This document shows, piece by piece, positions 1 through 7,049 of a stretch of DNA of 21,253 nucleotides. The stretch is from CAZTVF01 sp964616985. GTDB taxonomy: Bacteria; Planctomycetota; Phycisphaerae; SM23-33. The notes below the pieces were generated by a model. That model saw only the letters and a list, made by a program, of their open reading frames with translations. It was not told where the DNA came from and ran no database searches. The stretch covers positions 1-21,253 of the forward strand of contig CAZTVF010000093.1 in NCBI GenBank assembly GCA_964616985.1. Direction: 5' to 3'. Position 1 is the stretch's first letter, and every line of letters starts with the position of its first letter. A program made the position numbers and the translations under genes.

Positions 1-253
1 CGTGAACATCGCTGGCGGCGGTCGTCAGCGGAAGGTCATCCGGGAAATCCCGTATAATAGGTCTGCTGGCTGACTTCAATCGCCCGGCACACCTCCGGCA
101 CCGATACGCCCTTGCCCAACTCCACGTCCGCCTGACGCAACTTCTCTACGATCTGCTCCGGTCGAAACTTCTTCATGTCCCGAGTCCTTTCTGGGGCCAT
201 TATGCCCCATTGGACTCTCTCTGAATATCCGGCGGTTTATTGGGGGCAGGTCA
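1..253 (-). mobile_element. IS3-family insertion sequence remnant (orfA-side end)
   Basis: The right boundary is the outer end of an IS read on the minus strand. From base 253 inward it starts TGACCTGCCCCC, the TG-starting terminal type typical of IS3-family elements, and 77 bases later comes the start of an OrfA-like reading frame. The OrfA homology stops after about 41 codons and no OrfB is visible, so the element is either truncated near base 50 or continues in altered form beyond the window. The base next to the terminus (254) lies inside a decayed minus-strand gene, so the junction is the insertion point. The second terminus and any target duplication cannot be seen. Confidence 0.6.
36..176 (-). 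pseudogene. IS3-family transposase OrfA, N-terminal fragment
   Basis: This 46-codon frame begins MKKFRPEQIVEKLRQADVE and continues with VPEVCRAIEVSQQTYY, the helix-turn-helix start of IS3-family OrfA proteins, which bind the IS ends. In intact relatives QQTYY is followed by an RWR-x-x-YGG segment and a leucine-zipper region. Here it runs into TGFPG and a stop, so about half of OrfA is missing and the fragment cannot be functional alone. A weak purine-rich stretch (AGAAAGGA) lies about 10 bases before the ATG. The family call rests on sequence memory; the truncation is visible directly. Confidence 0.75.
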
Positions 254-378
254 GTGCCCGATGCGGAAATCGTCATCGATCATAAAGAACGATGGTCTCT
301 CCAGTGCGAGCGCACGGATTTCTGGGCGTACCGCTGGAATGTCTCATCCAGCGGGCAGAACGACTCTCGGCACGCCGC
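254..378 (-). pseudogene. Frameshifted relic of an unidentified gene, cut by the IS
   Basis: On the minus strand one frame (about 378-322) reads CRESFCPLDETFQRYAQ. Moving by one base it continues from 322 as EIRALALERPSFFMIDDDFRIGH and stops at a TGA supplied by the IS terminus (251-253). The two halves join naturally if one G has been lost in the CAG/GAA overlap. The aromatic and acidic pattern FFMIDDDFR looks like real protein, not chance. I do not recognise the family. A role as a sugar-active enzyme would be a guess from the neighbours. Homology may reach further upstream, but the frames there are too broken to follow. Confidence 0.45.
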
Positions 379-379
379 C

Positions 380-780
380 CATCGTCCCCGACGATCGTCT
401 GGAATGGCGGCCCCTCTCGTCAGCCGCGCTCATCCTGACTCGAGCGATGGCATCGGTCGGCCTTCGGCGTCCCAGCCGCCCCGAAGCAGTAGTCCACGAC
501 TGGGCGGCCCCATGATTCTCACTCTCATCGGTGTACAAGTCCAGAAGTCGAACTGGGGGTTGGTTCACGTGAGTCCCGCGGGACGTGGGGTTACACGTTT
601 CGGGACAGTCCTTCCACCACGGTCGCTCTGCCGTTATCCTCTCCTGGTGTGGCGTGTAAAACATCGTGATCTTTTCCGATCACGGCCGGCACGAGGTGGT
701 TGGTGCGCCAACGGGCGGCTGAACGGAAAGCGCGATGCTGACTCGCACGGGAATTGCCTGGTCCTGTGCACGTTGACGGT
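380..780. other. Gene-free stretch with one short hairpin
   Basis: No frame here has a credible start, ribosome binding site and protein-like composition. The longer open frames are arginine, serine and proline rich, as expected of chance frames in GC-rich DNA. The left part (to about 520) may hold further debris of the decayed minus-strand gene. A perfect 7-bp inverted repeat with a 6-base loop lies at 665-684 (arms CGTGATC/GATCACG). It could be an operator or a weak hairpin. No T-run follows it, so I do not call it a terminator. Confidence 0.4.
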
Positions 781-795
781 ATGAACGCAGTTCAT
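781..795. promoter_or_regulatory. Palindromic operator-like site in front of the sialidase gene
   Basis: ATGAAC-GCA-GTTCAT is a perfect 6-bp inverted repeat around a 3-base centre, ending 25 bases before the gene start at 821. Its position just upstream of the AAGGAG ribosome binding site would suit a repressor site or a small mRNA hairpin. It contains an alternative ATG (794) that has no ribosome binding site. Function is inferred from position and symmetry only. Confidence 0.3.
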
Positions 796-820
796 GCTGC
801 AACCAAGGAGTCGTGAGTCC

Positions 821-1915
821 ATGAAGAGCCCCACAAGTGACGAGCGTTGGGTTCATCCAGCCCTTGAGCGCCTGTCGGCCGACAGACCCGGCCCTTTCCT
901 GGCGATGGCCGATGGCAGCATCATAACCGTTGATGACCAAGGCATACGCATCAGCACGGACGAAGGGGCTACCTGGTCCGATGCCACGCCGGTGTGTCCC
1001 GGAATTCCCCCGCCGGAGGGAGAATCCGCTGCGCATTACCTGCTGCAGACTCGAAACGGCGTTGTGATACTGGTTTACCTGGATTTCTCGCAGTGGGATT
1101 TTCAGTGGGATGCCGACACCCGCGAGCCGAAACCAGGGTGTCGTGGTGAGGTATGGTCAATACGCAGCCGCGACGGCGGCAGGACCTGGACCGACCGGCA
1201 ACGTCTCCTTGACGGCTACAATGCCAATTTCTTCGGCTTCATCCAGACCTCGACGGGAAGAGTGGTGGCGTCGGTGCCTCACCTGGTCTCCCATCCGGGC
1301 CGCTGGGTCACTTGCTCGCTTTACTCGGACGACGAAGGCAGGACTTGGTCACGCAGCAACCTGATCGACCTCGGCGGTCATGGGCACCACGACGGCGCGA
1401 TGGAGCCCGCCGTGGTGGAACTGGCCGACGCTCGCCTCCTCATGCTTATCCGAACTAACCTCGGCCGCTTCTGGCAGGCATTCTCGGAGGATCAGGGGCG
1501 AACGTGGCGCACCATCCAGCCCACCTGCATCGACGCCAGTTCCGCACCGGGGGCCCTGGTGAAGCTGCACAGCGGCCGGCTGGTCCTGGTGTGGAATAGG
1601 GCCGGACCCGCGGATGGTCGTGATTGGCCACTGTGGCACGATATCCAACACACTGAGTTCCCGGCGTCCTGGCACCGGCAGGAGCTGTCCCTGGCCATTT
1701 CGGGGGATAGCGCGCAAACCTGGACAAAACCCGTAGTGATCGCCCGCCAGTCAGTGGGCGGCCAATTCAGCTATCCGTACGTTTTCGAGCGGCGGCCCGG
1801 CGAGATCTGGATTGCCGCCGGCTTCACCTGGCTGGGAAGATGGGGCGGCGAGAAGGGCTCGCCGCTCCGGGTGAGGACCGACGAGCAGACGATCAGGAGA
1901 ATGGTCACCGTATGA
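821..1915 (+). CDS. Sialidase-like BNR/Asp-box six-bladed propeller protein
   Basis: This 364-residue protein has the sialidase (neuraminidase) fold signature. Four clear Asp-boxes of the form S-x-D-x-G-x-T-W lie at residues 45-52, 116-123, 169-176 and 222-229, and a degenerate one (SGDSAQTW) at 294-301. The segment EPAVVELADARLLMLIRT (195-212) is typical of exo-alpha-sialidase-like proteins. Family members hydrolyse terminal sialic acids or other glycosidic linkages; the substrate cannot be read from sequence. There is no signal peptide, so it is predicted cytoplasmic unless exported some other way. The start at 821 is chosen because AAGGAG lies at 805-810, ten bases upstream; an ATG at 794 lacks one. 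A GH5 relic begins within about 30 bases of the stop, so the gene once led into another glycosidase gene. Confidence 0.85.
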   Translation: MKSPTSDERWVHPALERLSADRPGPFLAMADGSIITVDDQGIRISTDEGATWSDATPVCPGIPPPEGESAAHYLLQTRNGVVILVYLDFSQWDFQWDADTREPKPGCRGEVWSIRSRDGGRTWTDRQRLLDGYNANFFGFIQTSTGRVVASVPHLVSHPGRWVTCSLYSDDEGRTWSRSNLIDLGGHGHHDGAMEPAVVELADARLLMLIRTNLGRFWQAFSEDQGRTWRTIQPTCIDASSAPGALVKLHSGRLVLVWNRAGPADGRDWPLWHDIQHTEFPASWHRQELSLAISGDSAQTWTKPVVIARQSVGGQFSYPYVFERRPGEIWIAAGFTWLGRWGGEKGSPLRVRTDEQTIRRMVTV

Positions 1916-1942
1916 AGACCACGTCGTCCATTCGTCGAAAAG

Positions 1943-2131
1943 GCAACGCGACTGGCCCGGGTCGAGAATATGCTGGACATCCTCACCAATCTCAACATTG
2001 GCTTTGCGCTATGGAACTTCCGCGGCCCCTTCGACGTGCAGGACTCCGGCCGCAAGGATGTCCCCTACAAGGATTGGCACGGGCACACGCTCGATGAACG
2101 CTTGATCAAACTACCGCAGAGGCATTATTGA
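1943..2131 (+). pseudogene. C-terminal relic of a GH5-type glycoside hydrolase
   Basis: From about 1943 a frame without its own start reads LARVENMLDILTNLNIGFALW and continues with NFRGPF, RKDVPYKDWHGH and LDERL to a TGA at 2129-2131. This matches the last 50-odd residues of the intact GH5 protein encoded at 14322-15374 (LDILTGLDIGYALWNFRGPF, RKDVAYEDWHGH), roughly two residues in three by eye. Both catalytic glutamates and the whole barrel before this point are missing. Only the final strand and helix remain, so it is a deletion remnant and not a gene. It follows the sialidase stop directly, suggesting that a former sialidase-GH5 operon lost most of its second gene. Confidence 0.8.
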
Positions 2132-2261
2132 AGATTGAAGAGCCGACGTAACAGGCGAAGCCATTCTCGCCGGTCCTGGGGCTTTGGGCTGTTGCATTGG
2201 CAATTACAGACATTAATAGTCTGGAATCATCGCCATCGATTACCGAGAGGAGCCACCCCTC

Positions 2262-2348
2262 ATGGACGTCTTTGTCCCCTCATCGTTCGGCGACGCCAAC
2301 TGGGTGGCGGACAATCTCGGCTTGCCACATCAGGCCGGCAACGCATAA
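2262..2348 (+). CDS. Possible 28-residue small ORF or gene remnant
   Basis: An ATG preceded by GAGAGGAG (2245-2252, about nine bases away) opens a 28-codon frame, MDVFVPSSFGDANWVADNLG followed by LPHQAGNA and a stop. Its composition is balanced and protein-like, unlike the chance frames around it. I know no family for it. It could be the preserved start of a lost gene, as with the other relics here that keep their ribosome binding site, or a leader peptide for the large secreted protein that starts 53 bases later. The rest of 2132-2401 shows nothing I can identify apart from an AT-richer pocket near 2196-2222. Confidence 0.25.
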   Translation: MDVFVPSSFGDANWVADNLGLPHQAGNA

Positions 2349-2401
2349 GATGGACGGCCGAGTTGAACGACGTCGGGACCACACAGTAAAGGGACTGACA
2401 G

Positions 2402-5308
2402 ATGAAAACAGGCACGTTCTGGGCATTGATACCGGGATTGCTGTTGGCGGGGATGGCGCAAGCGGGAATCACCGAGACGCCCCGCGGGGCCGTTGCCGAG
2501 ACGAACCGGTACAAGATCGTCATCACCGACGGCATCGTCACCGGATTCCTCAACAAGCTCACAGGCGAGGAATACATCAACAAGGATGCTAATCGCGATC
2601 ACATCCTGCCCTTCCTGCCCAGCGGGCTGGGCACGCAGGCCTCCGAGGACGACCGCCTCGGCGCCTACAAGCTCTTCCTCAAGCCGTGGTGGGAATACGT
2701 CGTGGATCCTAACTTTCCCAATGCATGGAATACCCCCGACCCCAAGCTTGGCCACGACGCCAACTGGCCCAACCAGCACTACCCCCATGTGGGGAGCAAG
2801 TTCGCCTTCGCAGCCAAGGGCGACAGCGCGGCCGTCCTGACATACACGGGCCTGTTCAATGGCCAGCAGGCCAACGACGATGAGGTCTACAGCTTGGAGC
2901 TGGCCATCGACGCCAACACCGCCGACCTGCTGGTGACGCCGGCGGTGAAGAGTCCGCGGCCTGGCGTCTACGGATGCAGCCTCACGGTCAGCGGGCTTGC
3001 CCCTGCGATCACGATCGAAGCGCCCATCTTCGAGGGGGTTCGCCTGGACCGCTCGATGCAGCCCAAGATGTGGGTGAACCAGTGGGGTTCCTTCTGGGAT
3101 TACTCGTTCCTTGCCCTCAACGGCGAGAAGGCCGGCGCCATCGCCGTCTGGGGGCAGGACGCCGACCTGAACACCTACAAGTATCTGTTCTGGATGAGCA
3201 ACTCTGAAGGCCTGAGCTTCTCGGTGATGTCGCTCAACATGCCGCCGTTCGACAAGAGCACCGAGGCCCGCCCGCTGACGTGGCGGTTGCAGGCGTTTGA
3301 CAAAAGCTGGGCCCAGGCGGCGGCGCGGTTCCGCGACTGGCGAGTCAAGAACCAGAAGTTCGCCAAGCGTCCTGACTGGGTGGGACGGGTGTGCTTCATG
3401 AACTACGGCATCGACAAGGCCAAGTCGCAGTGGATCGATTACCTGACGGCCTACTTTGACGACAAGGACCTGGGCCGCACAGTGACGTTTGCCCCTGCGA
3501 TCCGCGAGGTGGGCTTCGACAAGAACCACACCAACAACACCCCGTACCAGACCTTCGAGAGCAACGACCCGAAGAAGCCCTCCACGCCGGGCTTCCGCGA
3601 GGACATGAAGGCATGGAAGGCCAAGAACGTCAAGCTGATGGCGTACCTCCAGCCGACGATCATGTGGTCGCCGGCGCCCAAGAACGATCGCGAGCAGAAG
3701 GGCCTGGAATATGCCCTCGACGCCCGCACGCGATGCCCGTTCCTGCCTGACGCCAACACGTCCGTCACCTTCCACGACTACCACAATCTGGCCCACCCGC
3801 AGTGGCAGCGATGGTTCCTCGATTGGGTGAAGGAATACATCCAGGACTATGGTGCCGACGGGATCTACCACGACTCCGCCTACATTTGCCCGATGGATGT
3901 CCGCGGGGCAGCCATCGGTGGCAAGACCTCCGCAGCCGGCATGGCCGAGTACTTCTACAAGGCCCAGACCGAAAATCCCAACTCGATCCACGGCACCGAG
4001 CACATGACCGAGGTGAACACCAGCGGGGCGTCGTTGGGGCTGGGCTGCGGCACCATCTGGGGCACCAAGCCTTCGATGAACATGCAGCGGATCAAACAGG
4101 CATCGCCGGTCTCCAACGCTCTGCACGCACCCTACGGGGCCATCTTCGGCTTCCCCCACAAAAGCCAGATCGTCGAGCAAGGGGGCGCCGCTTTCCACTT
4201 GGCCATGGAGCAGATGGAGCGGCGGGGCGACCTGCCGGCCACCCCGCTCATGCGTCCCCTGTACGCCGGCAAGAGCGTGCCCTTTGACCAATTCGTCAAC
4301 GAATTATGGCTCGAGCGGGCGAGGGCGCTGCTGTTCGTTCGCAACGGCCTGCGGGCGACCTTCCCCGAAGACTGGGATCGCAAGGTGCTAACCTACTTCA
4401 GGGGCGACAAGGGCGAAGACTTCCGCTACGAGCAAACGCCCTGGGGCACGGCATTTGTCCAGTACGAGGGCGGCAAGAGATTGTTCCATTACGGACGTAT
4501 CTATAATGTCGCCAAGGCCGATCCCCCCGGCGGCATCGCCGGCTGGCCATGCTACGACGCCAGCGGCCCGACGGGACTGAACCCACGCCAGTGCTACGTG
4601 ATCGATCCCAACGTCGCCAGGCCGGCGGCTTGGCTCGAGATCCCCGACGGCGTGTGCGTTGCCGACGGCTTCGCCAACGACGTGTTGATGTTCGCGCGCC
4701 TGGCGGCGGCCGACGCCAACATGGGGGCCTCCGGGCCCGGTCTGAGCGTGTTCCTGCATTCGGCCCAGGAGCCCAAGGGCGTCTGGATCGACGGCAAGGC
4801 AGCACAGGCCGGCAAGGCAACCGACGGGCGATGGGAGATCAAGGCCCCGCGCGGTTCGGCGATCCTCGTGCTGAACAAGGCGCCGGCCGAAGGCAAGGTC
4901 TACTCGCTCGAAACGGTCGTAAACCGGATCGTCGATCCGGCCACCGGACGCGACTACTACAACCCAGCGTTCCTATCTGTCGACGTCAAGGAAACCAACG
5001 GCGTGCTGTCGATGATGGGCAAGATCACGACGCCCTATGGCGCACGGGAGGTGCATATCCCGCTCCGCGCCCCCAAGGATGGCGGCGATGGTACGATGAC
5101 CGTCGCTGTCCGCACGTATGGCACAGCAGTCAGGTACCAGGTCAATGGAGCGCCCGCCCAGACGCCGACGGCGACGACTCGGCCGGTCGCCCTGACCTTC
5201 GCCGTGCCCCTGAAGGCCGGCGAGTGTTCCCTGCTGACCTTCCTGGGCTGCGGCCCTGGCGACAACTACCAGATCCAGTGGCAAGCCGCTGGCGGTGAGA
5301 ACAAGTAG
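2402..5308 (+). CDS. Large secreted protein, probable TIM-barrel glycoside hydrolase (DUF6259-like)
   Basis: This 968-residue protein starts with a Sec signal peptide: MKTG, a hydrophobic core to about residue 18, and an AQA signal-peptidase I site at 19-21. Residues about 30-310 look like a beta-sandwich of the kind that precedes glycosidase barrels. Residues about 320-700 contain barrel-like segments, including YGADGIYHDSAY (483-494) and HGTEHMTE (530-537), where the acidic residues after beta strands are candidate catalytic residues. The last 250 residues look like beta-rich accessory domains. The overall pattern recalls DUF6259-type proteins; that assignment is from memory and tentative. 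AAAGGGA lies about nine bases before the ATG. A 43-base gap separates the stop from the dapA-like relic, so the two were probably co-transcribed. A long antisense open frame exists but is a GC-composition shadow. Confidence 0.7.
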   Translation: MKTGTFWALIPGLLLAGMAQAGITETPRGAVAETNRYKIVITDGIVTGFLNKLTGEEYINKDANRDHILPFLPSGLGTQASEDDRLGAYKLFLKPWWEYVVDPNFPNAWNTPDPKLGHDANWPNQHYPHVGSKFAFAAKGDSAAVLTYTGLFNGQQANDDEVYSLELAIDANTADLLVTPAVKSPRPGVYGCSLTVSGLAPAITIEAPIFEGVRLDRSMQPKMWVNQWGSFWDYSFLALNGEKAGAIAVWGQDADLNTYKYLFWMSNSEGLSFSVMSLNMPPFDKSTEARPLTWRLQAFDKSWAQAAARFRDWRVKNQKFAKRPDWVGRVCFMNYGIDKAKSQWIDYLTAYFDDKDLGRTVTFAPAIREVGFDKNHTNNTPYQTFESNDPKKPSTPGFREDMKAWKAKNVKLMAYLQPTIMWSPAPKNDREQKGLEYALDARTRCPFLPDANTSVTFHDYHNLAHPQWQRWFLDWVKEYIQDYGADGIYHDSAYICPMDVRGAAIGGKTSAAGMAEYFYKAQTENPNSIHGTEHMTEVNTSGASLGLGCGTIWGTKPSMNMQRIKQASPVSNALHAPYGAIFGFPHKSQIVEQGGAAFHLAMEQMERRGDLPATPLMRPLYAGKSVPFDQFVNELWLERARALLFVRNGLRATFPEDWDRKVLTYFRGDKGEDFRYEQTPWGTAFVQYEGGKRLFHYGRIYNVAKADPPGGIAGWPCYDASGPTGLNPRQCYVIDPNVARPAAWLEIPDGVCVADGFANDVLMFARLAAADANMGASGPGLSVFLHSAQEPKGVWIDGKAAQAGKATDGRWEIKAPRGSAILVLNKAPAEGKVYSLETVVNRIVDPATGRDYYNPAFLSVDVKETNGVLSMMGKITTPYGAREVHIPLRAPKDGGDGTMTVAVRTYGTAVRYQVNGAPAQTPTATTRPVALTFAVPLKAGECSLLTFLGCGPGDNYQIQWQAAGGENK

Positions 5309-5351
5309 GGTCGGCCTGCCCCCTCACCATCCCTCTTCAGGAGTCGCAGCG

Positions 5352-5644
5352 ATGGTGACTGAAATCCCCGGCGGCGTATGGTCGGGTGCCCCGATCCCGT
5401 TCACGAAGGACATGAAGATTGACAAGGCCGCCGTCGGCCGATGGAGCACCACGTTCGCCTGGGCGTGCGGGGGCTTTTCCTGACCGGCAGCAACGGCGAG
5501 GGGCCTTGGATGACCGACGCGCAGCGGCGGACGCTGGTTGAGACGGCCGTGCGCTGCTCGCGGGGGCGGATGCCGGTGGCCGTCCAGGTCACCGACAACT
5601 CCGCCGCCCGAATCCTGGACAACATGCGCCAGGCCGCCGACGCC
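5352..5644 (+). pseudogene. Dihydrodipicolinate synthase/NAL-family aldolase relic (frameshifted, truncated)
   Basis: A preserved ribosome binding site (AGGAG, 5339-5343) and ATG open a frame reading GGVWSGAPIPFTKDMKIDKA, the N-terminal strand of DapA/N-acetylneuraminate-lyase family aldolases. Near 5439 the homology moves to another frame (one base lost) and continues HHVRLGVRGLFLTGSNGEGP, the family's glycine-rich phosphate/carboxylate loop region, then DNMRQAADA. It ends at about 5644. The catalytic tyrosine and the Schiff-base lysine of the family lie beyond this point and are absent, so the gene is dead. Intact members cleave or form 2-keto-acid sugar derivatives, which fits a sugar-acid step once present between the secreted enzyme and the oxidoreductase operon. 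A palindromic repeat begins about 50 bases after the break. Confidence 0.8.
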
Positions 5645-5694
5645 GTGCCCGCCACGCGTAACTATCCGCTTACTGCGTCCTGGCAGATGCACCG

Positions 5695-5881
5695 ATCCCG
5701 GGCCACCCACAGGGCAATCGCGTTCTCGGCTTTTTGTGGCATGGGCGCCCTGCCCATGAGTCGCAGGGGCGTCTCGCCCCTGCAGTGTTTCTCGAATATC
5801 CACGGGCGGGACGCCCGTGGGACGCACGGGCAAGATGCCCGTGCCACGAGAATGCGAATGCCCTGGGGCCACCCATGGGAT
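5695..5881. repeat. Hairpin-array repeat: four tandem hairpins inside a long imperfect palindrome
   Basis: Four consecutive perfect hairpins, each with a 5-base loop and arms containing GGGC/GCCC, lie at 5740-5758 (7-bp stem), 5763-5783 (8 bp), 5800-5820 (8 bp) and 5824-5844 (8 bp). The array is bounded by inverted ends (5731-5746 against 5837-5852, 13 of 16 matching). Further out, CAGGGCA and ATCCC blocks occur on both sides in inverted orientation, giving an element of about 187 bp. It resembles a dispersed repeat often mis-translated in planctomycete annotations as peptides like GTGILPV or GRDARAT; this is from memory. It lies between the dapA-like relic and the first Gfo/Idh/MocA gene, where transcribed hairpins could terminate or stabilise mRNA. 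Confidence 0.8.
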
Positions 5882-5971
5882 GCTTGATGTTGGAGCCCGT
5901 TCGGGTTACCGTGCCGCCAAGACAAGTTCATCCACTCCTGCATCACGCGAGCGTGAAAGGCCAGGGCGAAT

Positions 5972-7039
5972 ATGGCTCAAATCCGATTCGGAGTGTGCGG
6001 CGTCGGCCGCTTCGGCACTGAACATTGCCGGTACTTCAGCAGGGCCCCAGAGAAGTTCGAGCTGGTTGCGCTGTGCGATAGGGACCCGGAACGGATCAGG
6101 GCCGTGTCAGAACAGTTCGGCGGAGCGGGCTACGCGGATTTTGCGGAGTTCCTGGCGGCCCAGGATGTGGAACTCGTCATCATCGCCACGCGGTCGCTGG
6201 ACCACGCCCGAAATGCCGAGCAGGCCTTGGCCGCTGGCAAAACGGTCTTGCTGGAGAAACCGATAGCGGTGACAGCGGCGGATCTGCGGCTGCTGCGGCA
6301 ACTCGACAGGGCGCACCCTGGCAGGCTCTACTTCTGTCACAACCACCGTTTCGAACCGGCCTTTGGCAATGCCATGGAGATTCTCGCACAGGGGCTGCTG
6401 GGCAAGATACAGGTGGTGAAGCTCTGCAAGCACCATGATTTCATGCGGCGAAACGACTGGCAGATGCGGCTTGATTGCGGCGGCGGCCAGCTCAGTGTCT
6501 GGGGGCCGCACCTCCTGGACCAAGGGCTGCGGCTGCTTGGCGGCCCAGTGCGCGAGGTGTACAGCTATCTCAGGCGTGTTCTTACCCCGGGCGATGGCGA
6601 CGACCACGTGAAGATCGCGCTTATCGGCGAGAACGACGTAGCCGTGGAGATCGAGATCAGCAACTCCGTGGCGCTGCCTGGACCGTACTGCACCGTCTAT
6701 GGTGATCGCGGCACGCTCATGTACGGGCAGGAACAGGAGAAGATCCATCTCAGATACCTCGACCCCCGATTCCAGTGGCCGCCGGCCGTCGCAAATACCG
6801 ATAACCCCGCGGGCAGACCCATGAGCGCCGACCAGGATCTGCCGTGGATGGAAGAGATCCGGGATGTGACGCCAAGCACCAATATGTGGGCCCATGTCGA
6901 GATCGCCCTCGCCGGCCACGTGTATGACGCCCTGCGCAACAACATTCCATTTCCCATCAGGAATGCCGATGCATTCGAGGTGGTCCGGATCACGGAGATC
7001 GTGAAGGAGCAGAACCCGCAGTTTGCGTGGATGCAGTGA
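5972..7039 (+). CDS. Gfo/Idh/MocA-family NAD(P)-dependent oxidoreductase 1
   Basis: This 355-residue protein has the standard two-domain layout: a Rossmann fold with GVCGVGRFG (7-15) near the N-terminus and the EKP motif at 95-97, then the alpha/beta substrate domain with the usual catalytic-region histidine in WGPHLLDQ (177-184). The normally conserved acidic residue before that histidine is not at its usual place. Family members oxidise hydroxyls of sugars, cyclitols or their acids, or act as aldose-aldose or redox-dependent glycosidic enzymes; the substrate is not readable. GAAAGG (5955-5960) precedes the ATG by eleven bases. It is the first intact gene after the hairpin repeat, and the next gene starts ten bases after its stop, so the four downstream oxidoreductase genes look like one transcript. 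Confidence 0.9.
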   Translation: MAQIRFGVCGVGRFGTEHCRYFSRAPEKFELVALCDRDPERIRAVSEQFGGAGYADFAEFLAAQDVELVIIATRSLDHARNAEQALAAGKTVLLEKPIAVTAADLRLLRQLDRAHPGRLYFCHNHRFEPAFGNAMEILAQGLLGKIQVVKLCKHHDFMRRNDWQMRLDCGGGQLSVWGPHLLDQGLRLLGGPVREVYSYLRRVLTPGDGDDHVKIALIGENDVAVEIEISNSVALPGPYCTVYGDRGTLMYGQEQEKIHLRYLDPRFQWPPAVANTDNPAGRPMSADQDLPWMEEIRDVTPSTNMWAHVEIALAGHVYDALRNNIPFPIRNADAFEVVRITEIVKEQNPQFAWMQ

Positions 7040-7049
7040 GAGTGATTCG

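Noticed and set aside
665..684. Hairpin CGTGATC/GATCACG as a transcription terminator
   Set aside because: No T-run follows on either strand, and no gene ends just before it.
254..784. 176-codon plus-strand frame between the IS end and the sialidase gene
   Set aside because: No ribosome binding site, low-complexity Arg/Ser/Pro composition, and it lies opposite a better-supported minus-strand relic.
2330..4291. Very long open frame on the minus strand opposite the large secreted protein
   Set aside because: It is antisense to a protein with a signal peptide, ribosome binding site and barrel-like motifs. Its translation is rich in Val, Gly, His and Arg without domain structure, as expected from the complementary strand of GC-rich codons.
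5740..5844. Hairpin array as a CRISPR-like array
   Set aside because: Units are palindromes of different sequence with no spacers of regular length and no cas genes. It fits a REP/MITE-type repeat.
5735..5887. Open frames crossing the hairpin repeat as coding sequence
   Set aside because: They arise because the GC-rich repeat lacks stops. Peptides like GRDARGTHGQDARAT are characteristic mis-translations of this repeat type.
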